Part shown: positions 27,601 through 34,885 of the stretch, in pieces
How the letters are laid out: the number at the start of each line of letters is the position of its first letter
Numbering within the stretch: position 1 is the first letter of the stretch
From: UMGS1519 sp050951005
GTDB taxonomy: Bacteria > Actinomycetota > Coriobacteriia > Coriobacteriales > Eggerthellaceae
Direction: 5' to 3'
DNA: 64,000 bases
Assembly: GCA_050951005.1 (NCBI GenBank)
Contig: JBMNIP010000002.1
Coordinates: 186,001 to 250,000 of the forward strand
Notes under the pieces: generated by a model
What the model saw: the letters and a program-made list of their open reading frames with translations, nothing else
Databases searched by the model: none
Told to the model about the DNA's origin: nothing
Position numbers and translations under genes: made by a program

Positions 27601-30270
27601 ATGGCAACGTTTGAGAGAATCCCATCCGGCATTAAAGGAATCGACCGCATCTTCGACAACATCCGTCTCGGCGATAACGTCGTATGGCAGTTGACCTCAC
27701 TTGCCGAGTTTTCCTGCTTTGTGGATCCGTTCGTAAAGCAATCGGTCGACGACGGACGCACCATGGTCTACATCCGTTTTGCCGGCCATCCCGAACTCGT
27801 GCCCGACCAGCCGGGTGTGAAGCGCTATACCCTCAATCCTCACAAGGGTTTCGAGTCGTTCACCGTAGCCGTCCGCGAGATCATTACCCGTGAGGGCCCC
27901 GGGGTCTTCTATGTGTTCGACTGCCTGAGCGAACTGCAGGCTGCATGGTCCGCCGATCTCATGATGGGCAACTTCTTCCGCTTGACTTGCCCGTACCTGT
28001 ATGAACTCGATACGGTTGCCTACTTTCCGATGATCCGCGGAGCCCATTCGTTCGAGACGATTGCGAAAATCCGTGATACCACCCAGCTGCTCATCGATGT
28101 CATGCCCGACGAGGTAGCTCCAGACGGCACGGTAAGGAGCCTGTTCGTACATCCATTGAAGGTATGGAATCGCTTCTCCAACACCATGTTCTTGGCACAC
28201 CGCCTGAACCTTTCCGACCAGGAAGTGGTGACGCTGACGAATGGCGTCGACACCGCACGGTTCTTCGAGCGTATGAACGAGGAGGACGATAACGGCACCG
28301 ATCAGAACATCGACAGTTGGGACCGCTTCTTCATGGATGCACGTCGGGCGAACAAAGATGGGTCGCTGGATGAAGAGACCTGTACGAAGATGTGCAACAT
28401 GATGATGACCAAAGACCCCAAGATGAGGGCGATGGTCAAACGTTACTTCAAACCCGAAGACTACTTTACCGTGCGCAATCGTATGGTGGGCACCGGTCTC
28501 ATCGGAGGAAAAGCTTGCGGCATGCTCCTGGCGCGCAAGATCATCGAAGCAGAGATCCCCGAATACGTGGAGCTGTTGGAGCCCCATGACTCGTTCTATG
28601 TTGGTACCGACGTCTTCTACACCTACATCGTATCCAACAACCTGTGGCCTTTGCGCATCAAGCAACGCAATCATGCCGGCTTCGTCTCGGCGGCACCTGC
28701 TCTGAAGAAGGGCATCGAAGAGGGCGAATTCCCTGACAGCATTCGGGAGCAGTTCCAGCGCATCCTCGAGTATTTCGGGCAGTCGCCGATCATCGTTCGC
28801 TCGAGCAGCTTCTTGGAAGACGGCTTCGGCAACGCTTTCGCGGGAAAATACGAATCTGTGTTCTGCCCGAATGGCGGGCGCTTCGAAACGCGCCTGATCG
28901 AGTTCGAGAACGCCGTTCGCCGCGTGTATGCTTCCACCATGGATCCATCGGCACTCGAATACCGCCTGCGCAACGGATTGGACGATACCGAAGAGCAGAT
29001 GGCGCTGCTGGTCCAGCGGGTCAGCGGCTCCCGCTATGGCGACGAATGCTTCATGCCCACCGCCGCCGGCGTCGGCTACTCGCATAGCGCCTACTGCTGG
29101 ATGGACGAGATGGATCCCGATGCAGGCATGCTGCGCCTGGTGATGGGCCTGGGCACGAAAGCAGTCGATCGCACCGGCACCGATTATCCGCGTATCCTCA
29201 GCTTGGACAGGCCTCTTGCCACCACGGCGAAGACCGTTGCCGAGAAGCACCGCTACTCGCAACGCTACGCGAACTTCATCGACCTTGAGAAACGCACCTT
29301 CTCCGAGCGGCCATGCCTCGATCTTGCCCCTCTGCTGCCCGCCTATGCGCAGAATGCCGTCCTCGAGCATGATCGGGAAGCAGAACGCACTCTGAGCAGC
29401 CGCGGCGCATACCAGCCCGTTCTCTTCGCCTCATGCGAAGGGCTGGCTGCCAACCAACGCTTCATCGACCTGATGCATGCAATCCTCTCCACCCTGCAGC
29501 AGGCCTATCAGAATCCTGTGGACATCGAGTTCACGGTCAATGTCGGCGACGACGACCGCTTTATCGTGAACCTGCTGCAGTGCCGTCCGCTTCAGTCCTT
29601 TGCGGACGAGAAGCGCGTTAAGGTGCCTGTGCTGGAAACCTCCGATACCCTGCTGCACCTGAAGGGCGCCAGCATGGGCAACATGCGCGAAAGCCCCATC
29701 GACACAGTGATCCATATCGATCCGGAAGCGTACTATCGCTGCCCCCATGGTAAGAAGACCATGGTCCCCCGCATTATCGGAATCGTGAACGAATGGCTGA
29801 AGGATACCGGACGCCATGCGCTTCTGCTATCGCCCGGGCGCATCGGGACGTCGTCACCCGAATTGGGCGTCCCGGTAACATTCGCTGAAATCAGCGACCT
29901 GGAGGCCATCTGCGAGATCGCATATTCCGGCGCAGGATATTCCCCCGAGCTCTCGTATGGGAGCCACCTGTTCCAGGATCTGGTCGAGGCCGACATCTTC
30001 TATGGTGCGGTGTTCGAAAACGAGAAGACCATCACCTATCGGCCCAATATGCTGAACAAGATGCCCGATTTGATAGACGACATCCTCTCCCGAAACGACG
30101 ACGCGGGGCGCGACCTGAGAACCGATCCCGACCTGGCGGGCATCGTACGGGTCGCGGATGCCCGCGATGCCGGATTAATGCTCTGGCACGATATGATCGA
30201 CAACGAAACGGTCTGCGGCGTGAGTCCCAATGCACGGATTCATCGAACCATGACAATTATTTCAGGGTAG
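27601..30270 (+). CDS. PEP/pyruvate-binding ATP-grasp protein with RecA/KaiC-like N-terminal domain
   Basis: The 889-residue protein has an N-terminal part (about 1-240) resembling a degenerate KaiC/RecA-type module (RIPSGIKGIDRIFDNIRLGDNVVWQ in pieces: SGIKGIDRI, LGDNVVWQ) without a clear Walker A. Residues about 295-650 look like the PEP synthase/pyruvate phosphate dikinase nucleotide-binding domain (LIGGKACGMLLAR near 302, SPIIVRSSSFLED near 396, FAGKYESVF). The phosphohistidine swivel domain (GGxxSHxAI) and the PEP-binding barrel are absent, so it is unlikely to be a normal PEP synthase. ATG 27601 with GGAG upstream is preferred to the longer frame from 27541. A Pho-box-like repeat begins at its stop codon. 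Function unknown. Confidence 0.75.
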   Translation: MATFERIPSGIKGIDRIFDNIRLGDNVVWQLTSLAEFSCFVDPFVKQSVDDGRTMVYIRFAGHPELVPDQPGVKRYTLNPHKGFESFTVAVREIITREGPGVFYVFDCLSELQAAWSADLMMGNFFRLTCPYLYELDTVAYFPMIRGAHSFETIAKIRDTTQLLIDVMPDEVAPDGTVRSLFVHPLKVWNRFSNTMFLAHRLNLSDQEVVTLTNGVDTARFFERMNEEDDNGTDQNIDSWDRFFMDARRANKDGSLDEETCTKMCNMMMTKDPKMRAMVKRYFKPEDYFTVRNRMVGTGLIGGKACGMLLARKIIEAEIPEYVELLEPHDSFYVGTDVFYTYIVSNNLWPLRIKQRNHAGFVSAAPALKKGIEEGEFPDSIREQFQRILEYFGQSPIIVRSSSFLEDGFGNAFAGKYESVFCPNGGRFETRLIEFENAVRRVYASTMDPSALEYRLRNGLDDTEEQMALLVQRVSGSRYGDECFMPTAAGVGYSHSAYCWMDEMDPDAGMLRLVMGLGTKAVDRTGTDYPRILSLDRPLATTAKTVAEKHRYSQRYANFIDLEKRTFSERPCLDLAPLLPAYAQNAVLEHDREAERTLSSRGAYQPVLFASCEGLAANQRFIDLMHAILSTLQQAYQNPVDIEFTVNVGDDDRFIVNLLQCRPLQSFADEKRVKVPVLETSDTLLHLKGASMGNMRESPIDTVIHIDPEAYYRCPHGKKTMVPRIIGIVNEWLKDTGRHALLLSPGRIGTSSPELGVPVTFAEISDLEAICEIAYSGAGYSPELSYGSHLFQDLVEADIFYGAVFENEKTITYRPNMLNKMPDLIDDILSRNDDAGRDLRTDPDLAGIVRVADARDAGLMLWHDMIDNETVCGVSPNARIHRTMTIISG

Positions 30271-30292
30271 TTTAAGCACCTGCCGATAAAGT
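30260..30292 (+). promoter_or_regulatory. Pho-box-like promoter of small RNA A
   Basis: Direct repeat TTTCAGG (30260-30266) and TTTAAGC (30271-30277), 11 bases apart, then TAAAGT (30287-30292) as -10, 16 bases from the start of the second repeat. The same geometry occurs at 30462-30494. No separate -35 box is visible, as in activator-dependent Pho promoters. Confidence 0.45.
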
Positions 30293-30298
30293 ACTAAC

Positions 30299-30399
30299 CA
30301 TCGGAACGGCATGAAGGCAATCCCCTCCCTCCCCAAATTCCCTGCCGAACGTGCTAACCGATATCTAAAACCCCGGTCTCCCGCCGGGGTTTTCTCTTT
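30299..30399 (+). ncRNA. Candidate small RNA A with C-rich loop
   Basis: Ends are predicted from promoter and terminator. A two-tier stem, ATCGG (30300-30304) with CCGAT (30358-30362) outside and CGGCA (30307-30311) with TGCCG (30343-30347) inside, holds a loop containing CAATCCCCTCCCTCCCCAA. A strong terminator follows. The loop is identical to that of RNA B while the stems differ. The loop is complementary to purine-rich ribosome binding sites such as GGGGAGG. No reading frame of note exists here. Confidence 0.5.
30367..30399 (+). terminator. Terminator of small RNA A
   Basis: AAAACCCCGG (30367-30376) pairs perfectly with CCGGGGTTTT (30384-30393), followed by CTCTTTG. Confidence 0.85.
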
Positions 30400-30461
30400 G
30401 CCTTCAGCAGGCTGGTTGCACGATTCCCGAAGAACGGGTCTCCACAAAACCTAGAAACAGA

Positions 30462-30494
30462 TTTAAGGATGGTTTAAGGAAGCGATTCTATACT
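30462..30494 (+). promoter_or_regulatory. Pho-box-like promoter of small RNA B
   Basis: Perfect direct repeat TTTAAGG (30462-30468 and 30473-30479), 11-base period, then -10 TATACT (30489-30494) beginning 16 bases after the start of the second repeat. This is the layout of PhoB/PhoP-activated promoters. A PhoB/PhoR-type pair is encoded 1-3 kb away. Confidence 0.6.
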
Positions 30495-30499
30495 TCGTA

Positions 30500-30615
30500 T
30501 CAACGAAGCAAGGAAAGAAAGCGGGCAATCCCCTCCCTCCCCAATTCCTCTGGTCCGCTGCTTGCTCGGAAACAGAAAGAGCCGCGGTTCCCCAATCCCC
30601 CGCGGCTCTTTCGCT
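30500..30615 (+). ncRNA. Candidate small RNA B with C-rich loop
   Basis: A two-tier stem, AGCAAG (30507-30512) with CTTGCT (30561-30566) outside and AGCGG (30520-30524) with CCGCT (30555-30559) inside, displays the same CAATCCCCTCCCTCCCCAA loop as RNA A (here 30526-30544). The terminator loop repeats a related CCCCAATCCCC. The predicted length is about 115 bases. Confidence 0.55.
30576..30615 (+). terminator. Terminator of small RNA B
   Basis: AAAGAGCCGCGG (30576-30587) pairs perfectly with CCGCGGCTCTTT (30600-30611), 12 bp, followed by CGCTCTGTT. The remaining bases to 30723 hold no gene. Confidence 0.85.
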
Positions 30616-30723
30616 CTGTTGAGCAGAAAAATCGGACGATCCGGAAATCGCCCGATTCGGTTCTTCTTCCTATATGCAATCCACTTGCCTCACGCCGTTG
30701 GCAGGCAGCTTTCTATTGAAGCG

Positions 30724-31641
30724 CTACTCTCCCAACACCCGTTCTACCAAGTAGCCTTCTCGCACGCCCTTCTTCGCCACTTCCAAGCGCTTGGCACCCG
30801 TCGCTTCGAACAGCTCGCGCAGAATCAGGCAACCGGGGATGAAGGTATGCACACGGTCGGGAATCGTGTGCAGCGCACCATGGGCAAAGGCGGCGGCGTC
30901 GTGGCAGTAGGCATCCAACATCGTTTCGATATGCGCCGGCTCGATATACCCCAGACGCTCCCCATCGCCGAACAGATCGCCATAGACCTTCATTGCCGAA
31001 CGGACGCTTCCGCCGATACCGTACAGGCGACGTGTGGCGTAGGACTCCAGGGGATATTCTGCCAAGAGGGCATGGAAGGCATCCTGGATACGTTCCATCT
31101 CCTTGAAAGATGGCACCAAACCATGCACGTACTGGGAGAACGATGACAGAGATCCCTGCGGCAGGCTGATACCGCAGGTTTCCTCTCCCTTGGAGATCCT
31201 TGTCAGCTCAACCGAACCGCCGCCGATATCCACCAGCACGCCAGAGGAAATCGGACGATCCAGACAAGCACCGCGGAAACCCAAGTGCGCCTCCGCCTCG
31301 CCAGGAAGGAGATTGATAGGATACGAGATACCCTCTTCGATTTCGCGAACCGCCCGCTCGGAATTCTTACAATTCCTCAGACAGGCCGTGGCGAAAACGT
31401 GCACCTCGCGGCAGCGATAGAAATCTGCATTGCGCAAATGCCCGCGAATCACATGCACGGCTTTCTTGATACCCTGTTCCGTCATGACCCCGTCCACCAC
31501 ATAGGAAGCCAAACCGGCCATGGCCTTATGGTTCAACAGCGTATCGATGTTCGGCATATGCTCGTTCTTGCTTCGCGTCACCTCGTACACGCACAGACGG
31601 ATGGTGTTCGAGCCGACGTCGATGATGCCGTATCTTGACAT
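30724..31641 (-). CDS. ppx: Ppx/GppA-family exopolyphosphatase/pppGpp phosphatase
   Basis: The 305-residue actin-fold phosphatase has N-terminal phosphate-1 motif IDVGSNTIRLCVYEV (residues 7-21), the central VDIGGGSVELTRI and a later YGIGGS. The length equals the short, catalytic-domain-only form. It removes terminal phosphate from polyphosphate or converts pppGpp to ppGpp; the two cannot be told apart by sequence. It is the last gene of a minus-strand run after a PhoU-like protein, response regulator and histidine kinase (47 bases after the kinase stop), so a role in phosphate/polyphosphate balance is likely. Start is ATG 31641. Confidence 0.9.
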   Translation of the reverse strand: MSRYGIIDVGSNTIRLCVYEVTRSKNEHMPNIDTLLNHKAMAGLASYVVDGVMTEQGIKKAVHVIRGHLRNADFYRCREVHVFATACLRNCKNSERAVREIEEGISYPINLLPGEAEAHLGFRGACLDRPISSGVLVDIGGGSVELTRISKGEETCGISLPQGSLSSFSQYVHGLVPSFKEMERIQDAFHALLAEYPLESYATRRLYGIGGSVRSAMKVYGDLFGDGERLGYIEPAHIETMLDAYCHDAAAFAHGALHTIPDRVHTFIPGCLILRELFEATGAKRLEVAKKGVREGYLVERVLGE

Positions 31642-31688
31642 GACGTTCCTTTCTTCGAGAAGGGCTTCAATGAAGCACGCTTTCGGGG

Positions 31689-33119
31689 CTATTGCGGCGA
31701 ATCCGATGCGGAAGTTTGTGCGGCTGGCAGATCAACGGTGAAAATCGATCCCCCTCCCGGGGCGTCATCGATCTTCACGGTGCCATCATACCGTTGCGCC
31801 ACATGCTTGACGATAGCCAAGCCCAATCCGGTACCACCCGTTTCCCGCGATCTACCGGCTTCCAAGCGGAAGAAGCGCTCGAACACGCGCTGGCGCATAT
31901 CGGGCGGGATGCCCTGGCCGGTATCCTGCACGCAGATAACGGCACGCGCACCCGCAGGGTCGGGACGTTCGTAGAACGAAACGGAGACCGACCCTCCCGG
32001 ATGGTTGTAGCGAACCGCATTATCCACCAGATTGTAGAGCATCTCCTGGAGCAGCAACTCGCTGCCCCGAACGCAGACAGGATGCTCGCAGGGGTGGAGA
32101 TCGATGGCGACCTGACGGTCTTCTGCAACCTTCTCAAGGCGATCAGCCACCTGCTCGCAGAGCCACCTCAAATCGACATCGGTCAGCTCGGATTGGCCGA
32201 GCGCCGATTCGTCAAGGCGCGACAGCGTCAACACGTCATCGATGAGGGCACGCATATTCTTCGCCTCGGAGTGGATAATGCCGGCGAACTTCCGCGTGTC
32301 CTCGTCGCTGACCATACCCGCTTGAATCAGTTCGGAATATCCGCCGATGACCTGCAAGGGGGTCTTCATCTCATGGCTGACGTTCGCAGAGAACTCCCGC
32401 CGCGTCTCCACAGCCGCCTCCAGCTCGCGATTCTGCCGTTTCAGCTGGTTCTGCTGCTCGTCGATCCGTTGGAGCAGCGGCTGCATCTCCCCATACGCTT
32501 CATTCGAGAGGGGCTGGGAAACATCGAGCTCGTCGATGGGACGCATGATCTTCTTCGTCAGATAGCGCGACAGGGCAAACGAAATCAGGATGATGGCCGC
32601 AGCGGCCGCCACCAGCGGCGGCAGCATATCGCCGAGAAAGGATAGCAGCGAACGCCGGGATTCGGAAAGCCGTACCACCGAGCCGTTATCCAGGCGCACG
32701 GCCGCATAGACGGTATCGACCCCGAGGGTTTCGGAGTAACGCACCGACACGGCCTCGCCCGATTCCTCCGCTTCCTGGAATTCCTTGCGGTCCGAATGGT
32801 TTTCCATCGTAGAAGGATCCGCCTCGCTGTCGAAAAGAACCTTGCCATCGCTGTCAATCAATGTGCAGCGCAGGGAAGACCAGGGCGCCGAGGACAGATA
32901 CGAGCCGGCTTTGTCCGAATCGCGTCCGTTCAGCTGTACGGCCACTTGGCGTACCTGCTGGACGATACGGTCTTCTGCATCATGCTCGTAGGAATAGTAG
33001 AACACCGAGGTTGCCGCAATCCCGAAGACGACCATGGCAACCGTGGCAAACGCAGCCATGGTGAAGAAGATGCGGCGCGCCAGGCTTTTCTTCCCCCGGT
33101 CGCGCGGGCCCGAGTGCAT
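31689..33119 (-). CDS. Sensor histidine kinase, PhoR-type
   Basis: The 476-residue kinase has membrane helix 1 at about 18-40 (IFFTMAAFATVAMVVFGI), an extracytoplasmic region of about 120 residues, and helix 2 near 165-185 (PLVAAAAAIILISFAL). The H-box FSANVSHEMKTPLQV follows, then N-box LYNLVDNAVRYNHPGG, G1 DTGQGIP, F-box ERFFR and G2 GGTGLGLAIVKHV. All catalytic boxes are intact. It starts 4 bases after the response regulator stop, so the two form a two-component system, and neighbouring PhoU-like and Ppx genes suggest phosphate sensing (inference). No PAS domain is evident, unlike classical PhoR. Confidence 0.92.
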   Translation of the reverse strand: MHSGPRDRGKKSLARRIFFTMAAFATVAMVVFGIAATSVFYYSYEHDAEDRIVQQVRQVAVQLNGRDSDKAGSYLSSAPWSSLRCTLIDSDGKVLFDSEADPSTMENHSDRKEFQEAEESGEAVSVRYSETLGVDTVYAAVRLDNGSVVRLSESRRSLLSFLGDMLPPLVAAAAAIILISFALSRYLTKKIMRPIDELDVSQPLSNEAYGEMQPLLQRIDEQQNQLKRQNRELEAAVETRREFSANVSHEMKTPLQVIGGYSELIQAGMVSDEDTRKFAGIIHSEAKNMRALIDDVLTLSRLDESALGQSELTDVDLRWLCEQVADRLEKVAEDRQVAIDLHPCEHPVCVRGSELLLQEMLYNLVDNAVRYNHPGGSVSVSFYERPDPAGARAVICVQDTGQGIPPDMRQRVFERFFRLEAGRSRETGGTGLGLAIVKHVAQRYDGTVKIDDAPGGGSIFTVDLPAAQTSASDSPQ

Positions 33120-33123
33120 AGGC

Positions 33124-33825
33124 TTAATCCTCGATCGGCTTTATGCGGTATCCGACACCGCGAATCGTCTGGATAAGATGATCGGCACCTGGGCACGCAG
33201 CGGCAAGCTTGCGGCGCAGCGTCTGCACGTGGGCATCGACCGTACGCGTCTCACCGACGAAAGTGATATGCCAGACATCTTCGAGGAGCTGGGTACGGGA
33301 GAGCGCCTGACCTTGATTGACCATAAGGGCGCGGAGCAACTCGAACTCCTTGAGCGTCAACTCCACCACCGTATCGTTGGCATGCACCTCATGGGCCCGC
33401 ACATCCATGGTGATCGGCCCGCAGACCAGCTTGTCTTCCAATCCAGTCGAGCCCATCTGGGCACGGCGGAGCAGGGCCTTGCAACGGCTGACCAGCTCCA
33501 TCATGCCGAAAGGCTTTGCAAGATAGTCATCGGCGCCTGCATCGAGGCCCTGGACCTTATCCAGTTCGGTGCCCTTCGCAGTGAGCATCATGATGGGAAC
33601 GGACGCGGTTGCAGGGTCTTTCCGCAGCCGCTCGAGAATCTGCATGCCATCCGTGCCGGGAAGCATGATATCGAGCAGCACGAGATCGGGAAGATCGGTT
33701 CGGCAGGCCGCGAAGAACGACCCGGCATCGGCGAAGCCCTCGGCCTCCAGCCCAGATTGACGGAGCGCATACAGCGCAAGTTCCCGGATATTGGTATCGT
33801 CTTCTACGTAATAAATCATGGCCAT
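33124..33825 (-). CDS. OmpR/PhoB-family response regulator
   Basis: The 233-residue regulator has a receiver domain with the acidic pair YYVEDD at the N-terminus, phospho-acceptor Asp in VLLDIMLPG, a Thr in MLTAKG and Lys in AKPFG. The C-terminal OmpR-type winged helix carries LTLKEFELLRALM and TVDAHVQTLRRKL. Three ATGs cluster at 33828, 33825 and 33819; none has a clear ribosome binding site, and I use 33825 (MAMIYYVEDD). Longer starts add a low-quality N-terminus. OmpR/PhoB regulators bind 11-bp-period direct repeats, which is the pattern seen in front of the two small RNAs at 30.26-30.5 kb. Confidence 0.92.
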   Translation of the reverse strand: MAMIYYVEDDTNIRELALYALRQSGLEAEGFADAGSFFAACRTDLPDLVLLDIMLPGTDGMQILERLRKDPATASVPIMMLTAKGTELDKVQGLDAGADDYLAKPFGMMELVSRCKALLRRAQMGSTGLEDKLVCGPITMDVRAHEVHANDTVVELTLKEFELLRALMVNQGQALSRTQLLEDVWHITFVGETRTVDAHVQTLRRKLAAACPGADHLIQTIRGVGYRIKPIED

Positions 33826-33931
33826 CATTGTAAAACTGCCGTGCAGCCCTCCGCCGTGCAAGAAAGTCAAATCTCTGCAAAGTCATTTTACCGAACCGAT
33901 GCATTGCTGTCGCCCATCGGCAGAGAAAAGA

Positions 33932-34741
33932 CTATTCCCGCAGCTGTGAGATAACGGCCTCGATGCTTTCCCCGATATGCTGTAGCGAATCCATCGCATC
34001 TTCGAGCTTCTGGTACAGCGTTGCGGTGATCTGCCGGTCTTCGCCCACGATTGCATCGCCTGAATACAATGCATGCATCGATCGGACAAACAGATGGTCG
34101 CAGGCAATCTCATGCTCGGAAACCGCCTGCAAGCGGCTGAGGATACCTGCTTGATAGCGCGCATAATCGTCGAGCCGGGCAAACGCCTCTTTCAGCAGCG
34201 TCGAAGACGCCGCCATGTGCTCGAGCACGTCGTGCATTGGATCTTGAAGGTGCCGCGCACCGTAGATATACGCCGCAATGGCGATATCCTCGATTGCATC
34301 AGTTGCGGTTTCCATGGACTCCGCAAGCTGGAGCAGCGCCCGACGCTTCAGGGGAACCTTCTCGTCGATAATCAGGTGCCGCCGGATTTCATGGTTGACC
34401 GCATCCGCATCGTTCTCAACGGTATGGAGGGCTTCCATAAGCGGCATTGTACCCATCTCACCAGCATCGAATCCGGACAGGAGGTTCTGCATGACCTCCT
34501 CGCAGTAACCGAGCTGCTTGGTGAAGGCATCGTAGTAGTTGAATCCCTGCACTTCGGGAGGATCGATTCCATATGCCGAAGCGTCATCGAACACAGGAAG
34601 GGCCTCCGGTGACGTTCCGTCTTCTGAGTCGGCCTGCCTTTCCTCAGTGCGCGCTTTCGGTGCGTCCGTTTCCGTTTTTCCGGCGTCCGTCGCAGACGGC
34701 ATGGTTGCTTGGCCGCCCCGCAAAGCGCTCAACATGCGCAT
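33932..34741 (-). CDS. DUF47/PhoU-like phosphate regulatory protein
   Basis: The 269-residue protein has an N-terminal 60 residues that are low-complexity and acidic (Thr/Glu/Ala-rich), and the rest is an all-helical PhoU-like DUF47 domain (VENDADAVNHEIRRHLI, METATDAIEDIAIAAYIYGAR). DUF47 proteins usually act with Pit-type phosphate permeases, but none is adjacent. It precedes the two-component genes on the same strand, about 107 bases upstream. Start 34741 (MRMLSAL) is supported by AAAGGG upstream; the frame is open another 30 codons without signal. TATAGT (minus strand, around 34780) could be its -10. Confidence 0.82.
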   Translation of the reverse strand: MRMLSALRGGQATMPSATDAGKTETDAPKARTEERQADSEDGTSPEALPVFDDASAYGIDPPEVQGFNYYDAFTKQLGYCEEVMQNLLSGFDAGEMGTMPLMEALHTVENDADAVNHEIRRHLIIDEKVPLKRRALLQLAESMETATDAIEDIAIAAYIYGARHLQDPMHDVLEHMAASSTLLKEAFARLDDYARYQAGILSRLQAVSEHEIACDHLFVRSMHALYSGDAIVGEDRQITATLYQKLEDAMDSLQHIGESIEAVISQLRE

Positions 34742-34885
34742 GTTCGTCACCCTTTCCCATCTGGATATTCGGTATGGAACTATACGAAGGCCATGACAAC
34801 GGCATGCCATGGATAAGTAAGAACTACGCAAATCACGCGATTGTCCCTATTCCGGACTACAATGGCCTGGACGAAAGGAGCCTTC

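Noticed and set aside
27697..29370. 557-codon minus-strand frame inside the ATP-grasp gene
   Set aside because: Antisense shadow, no start signal or domain.
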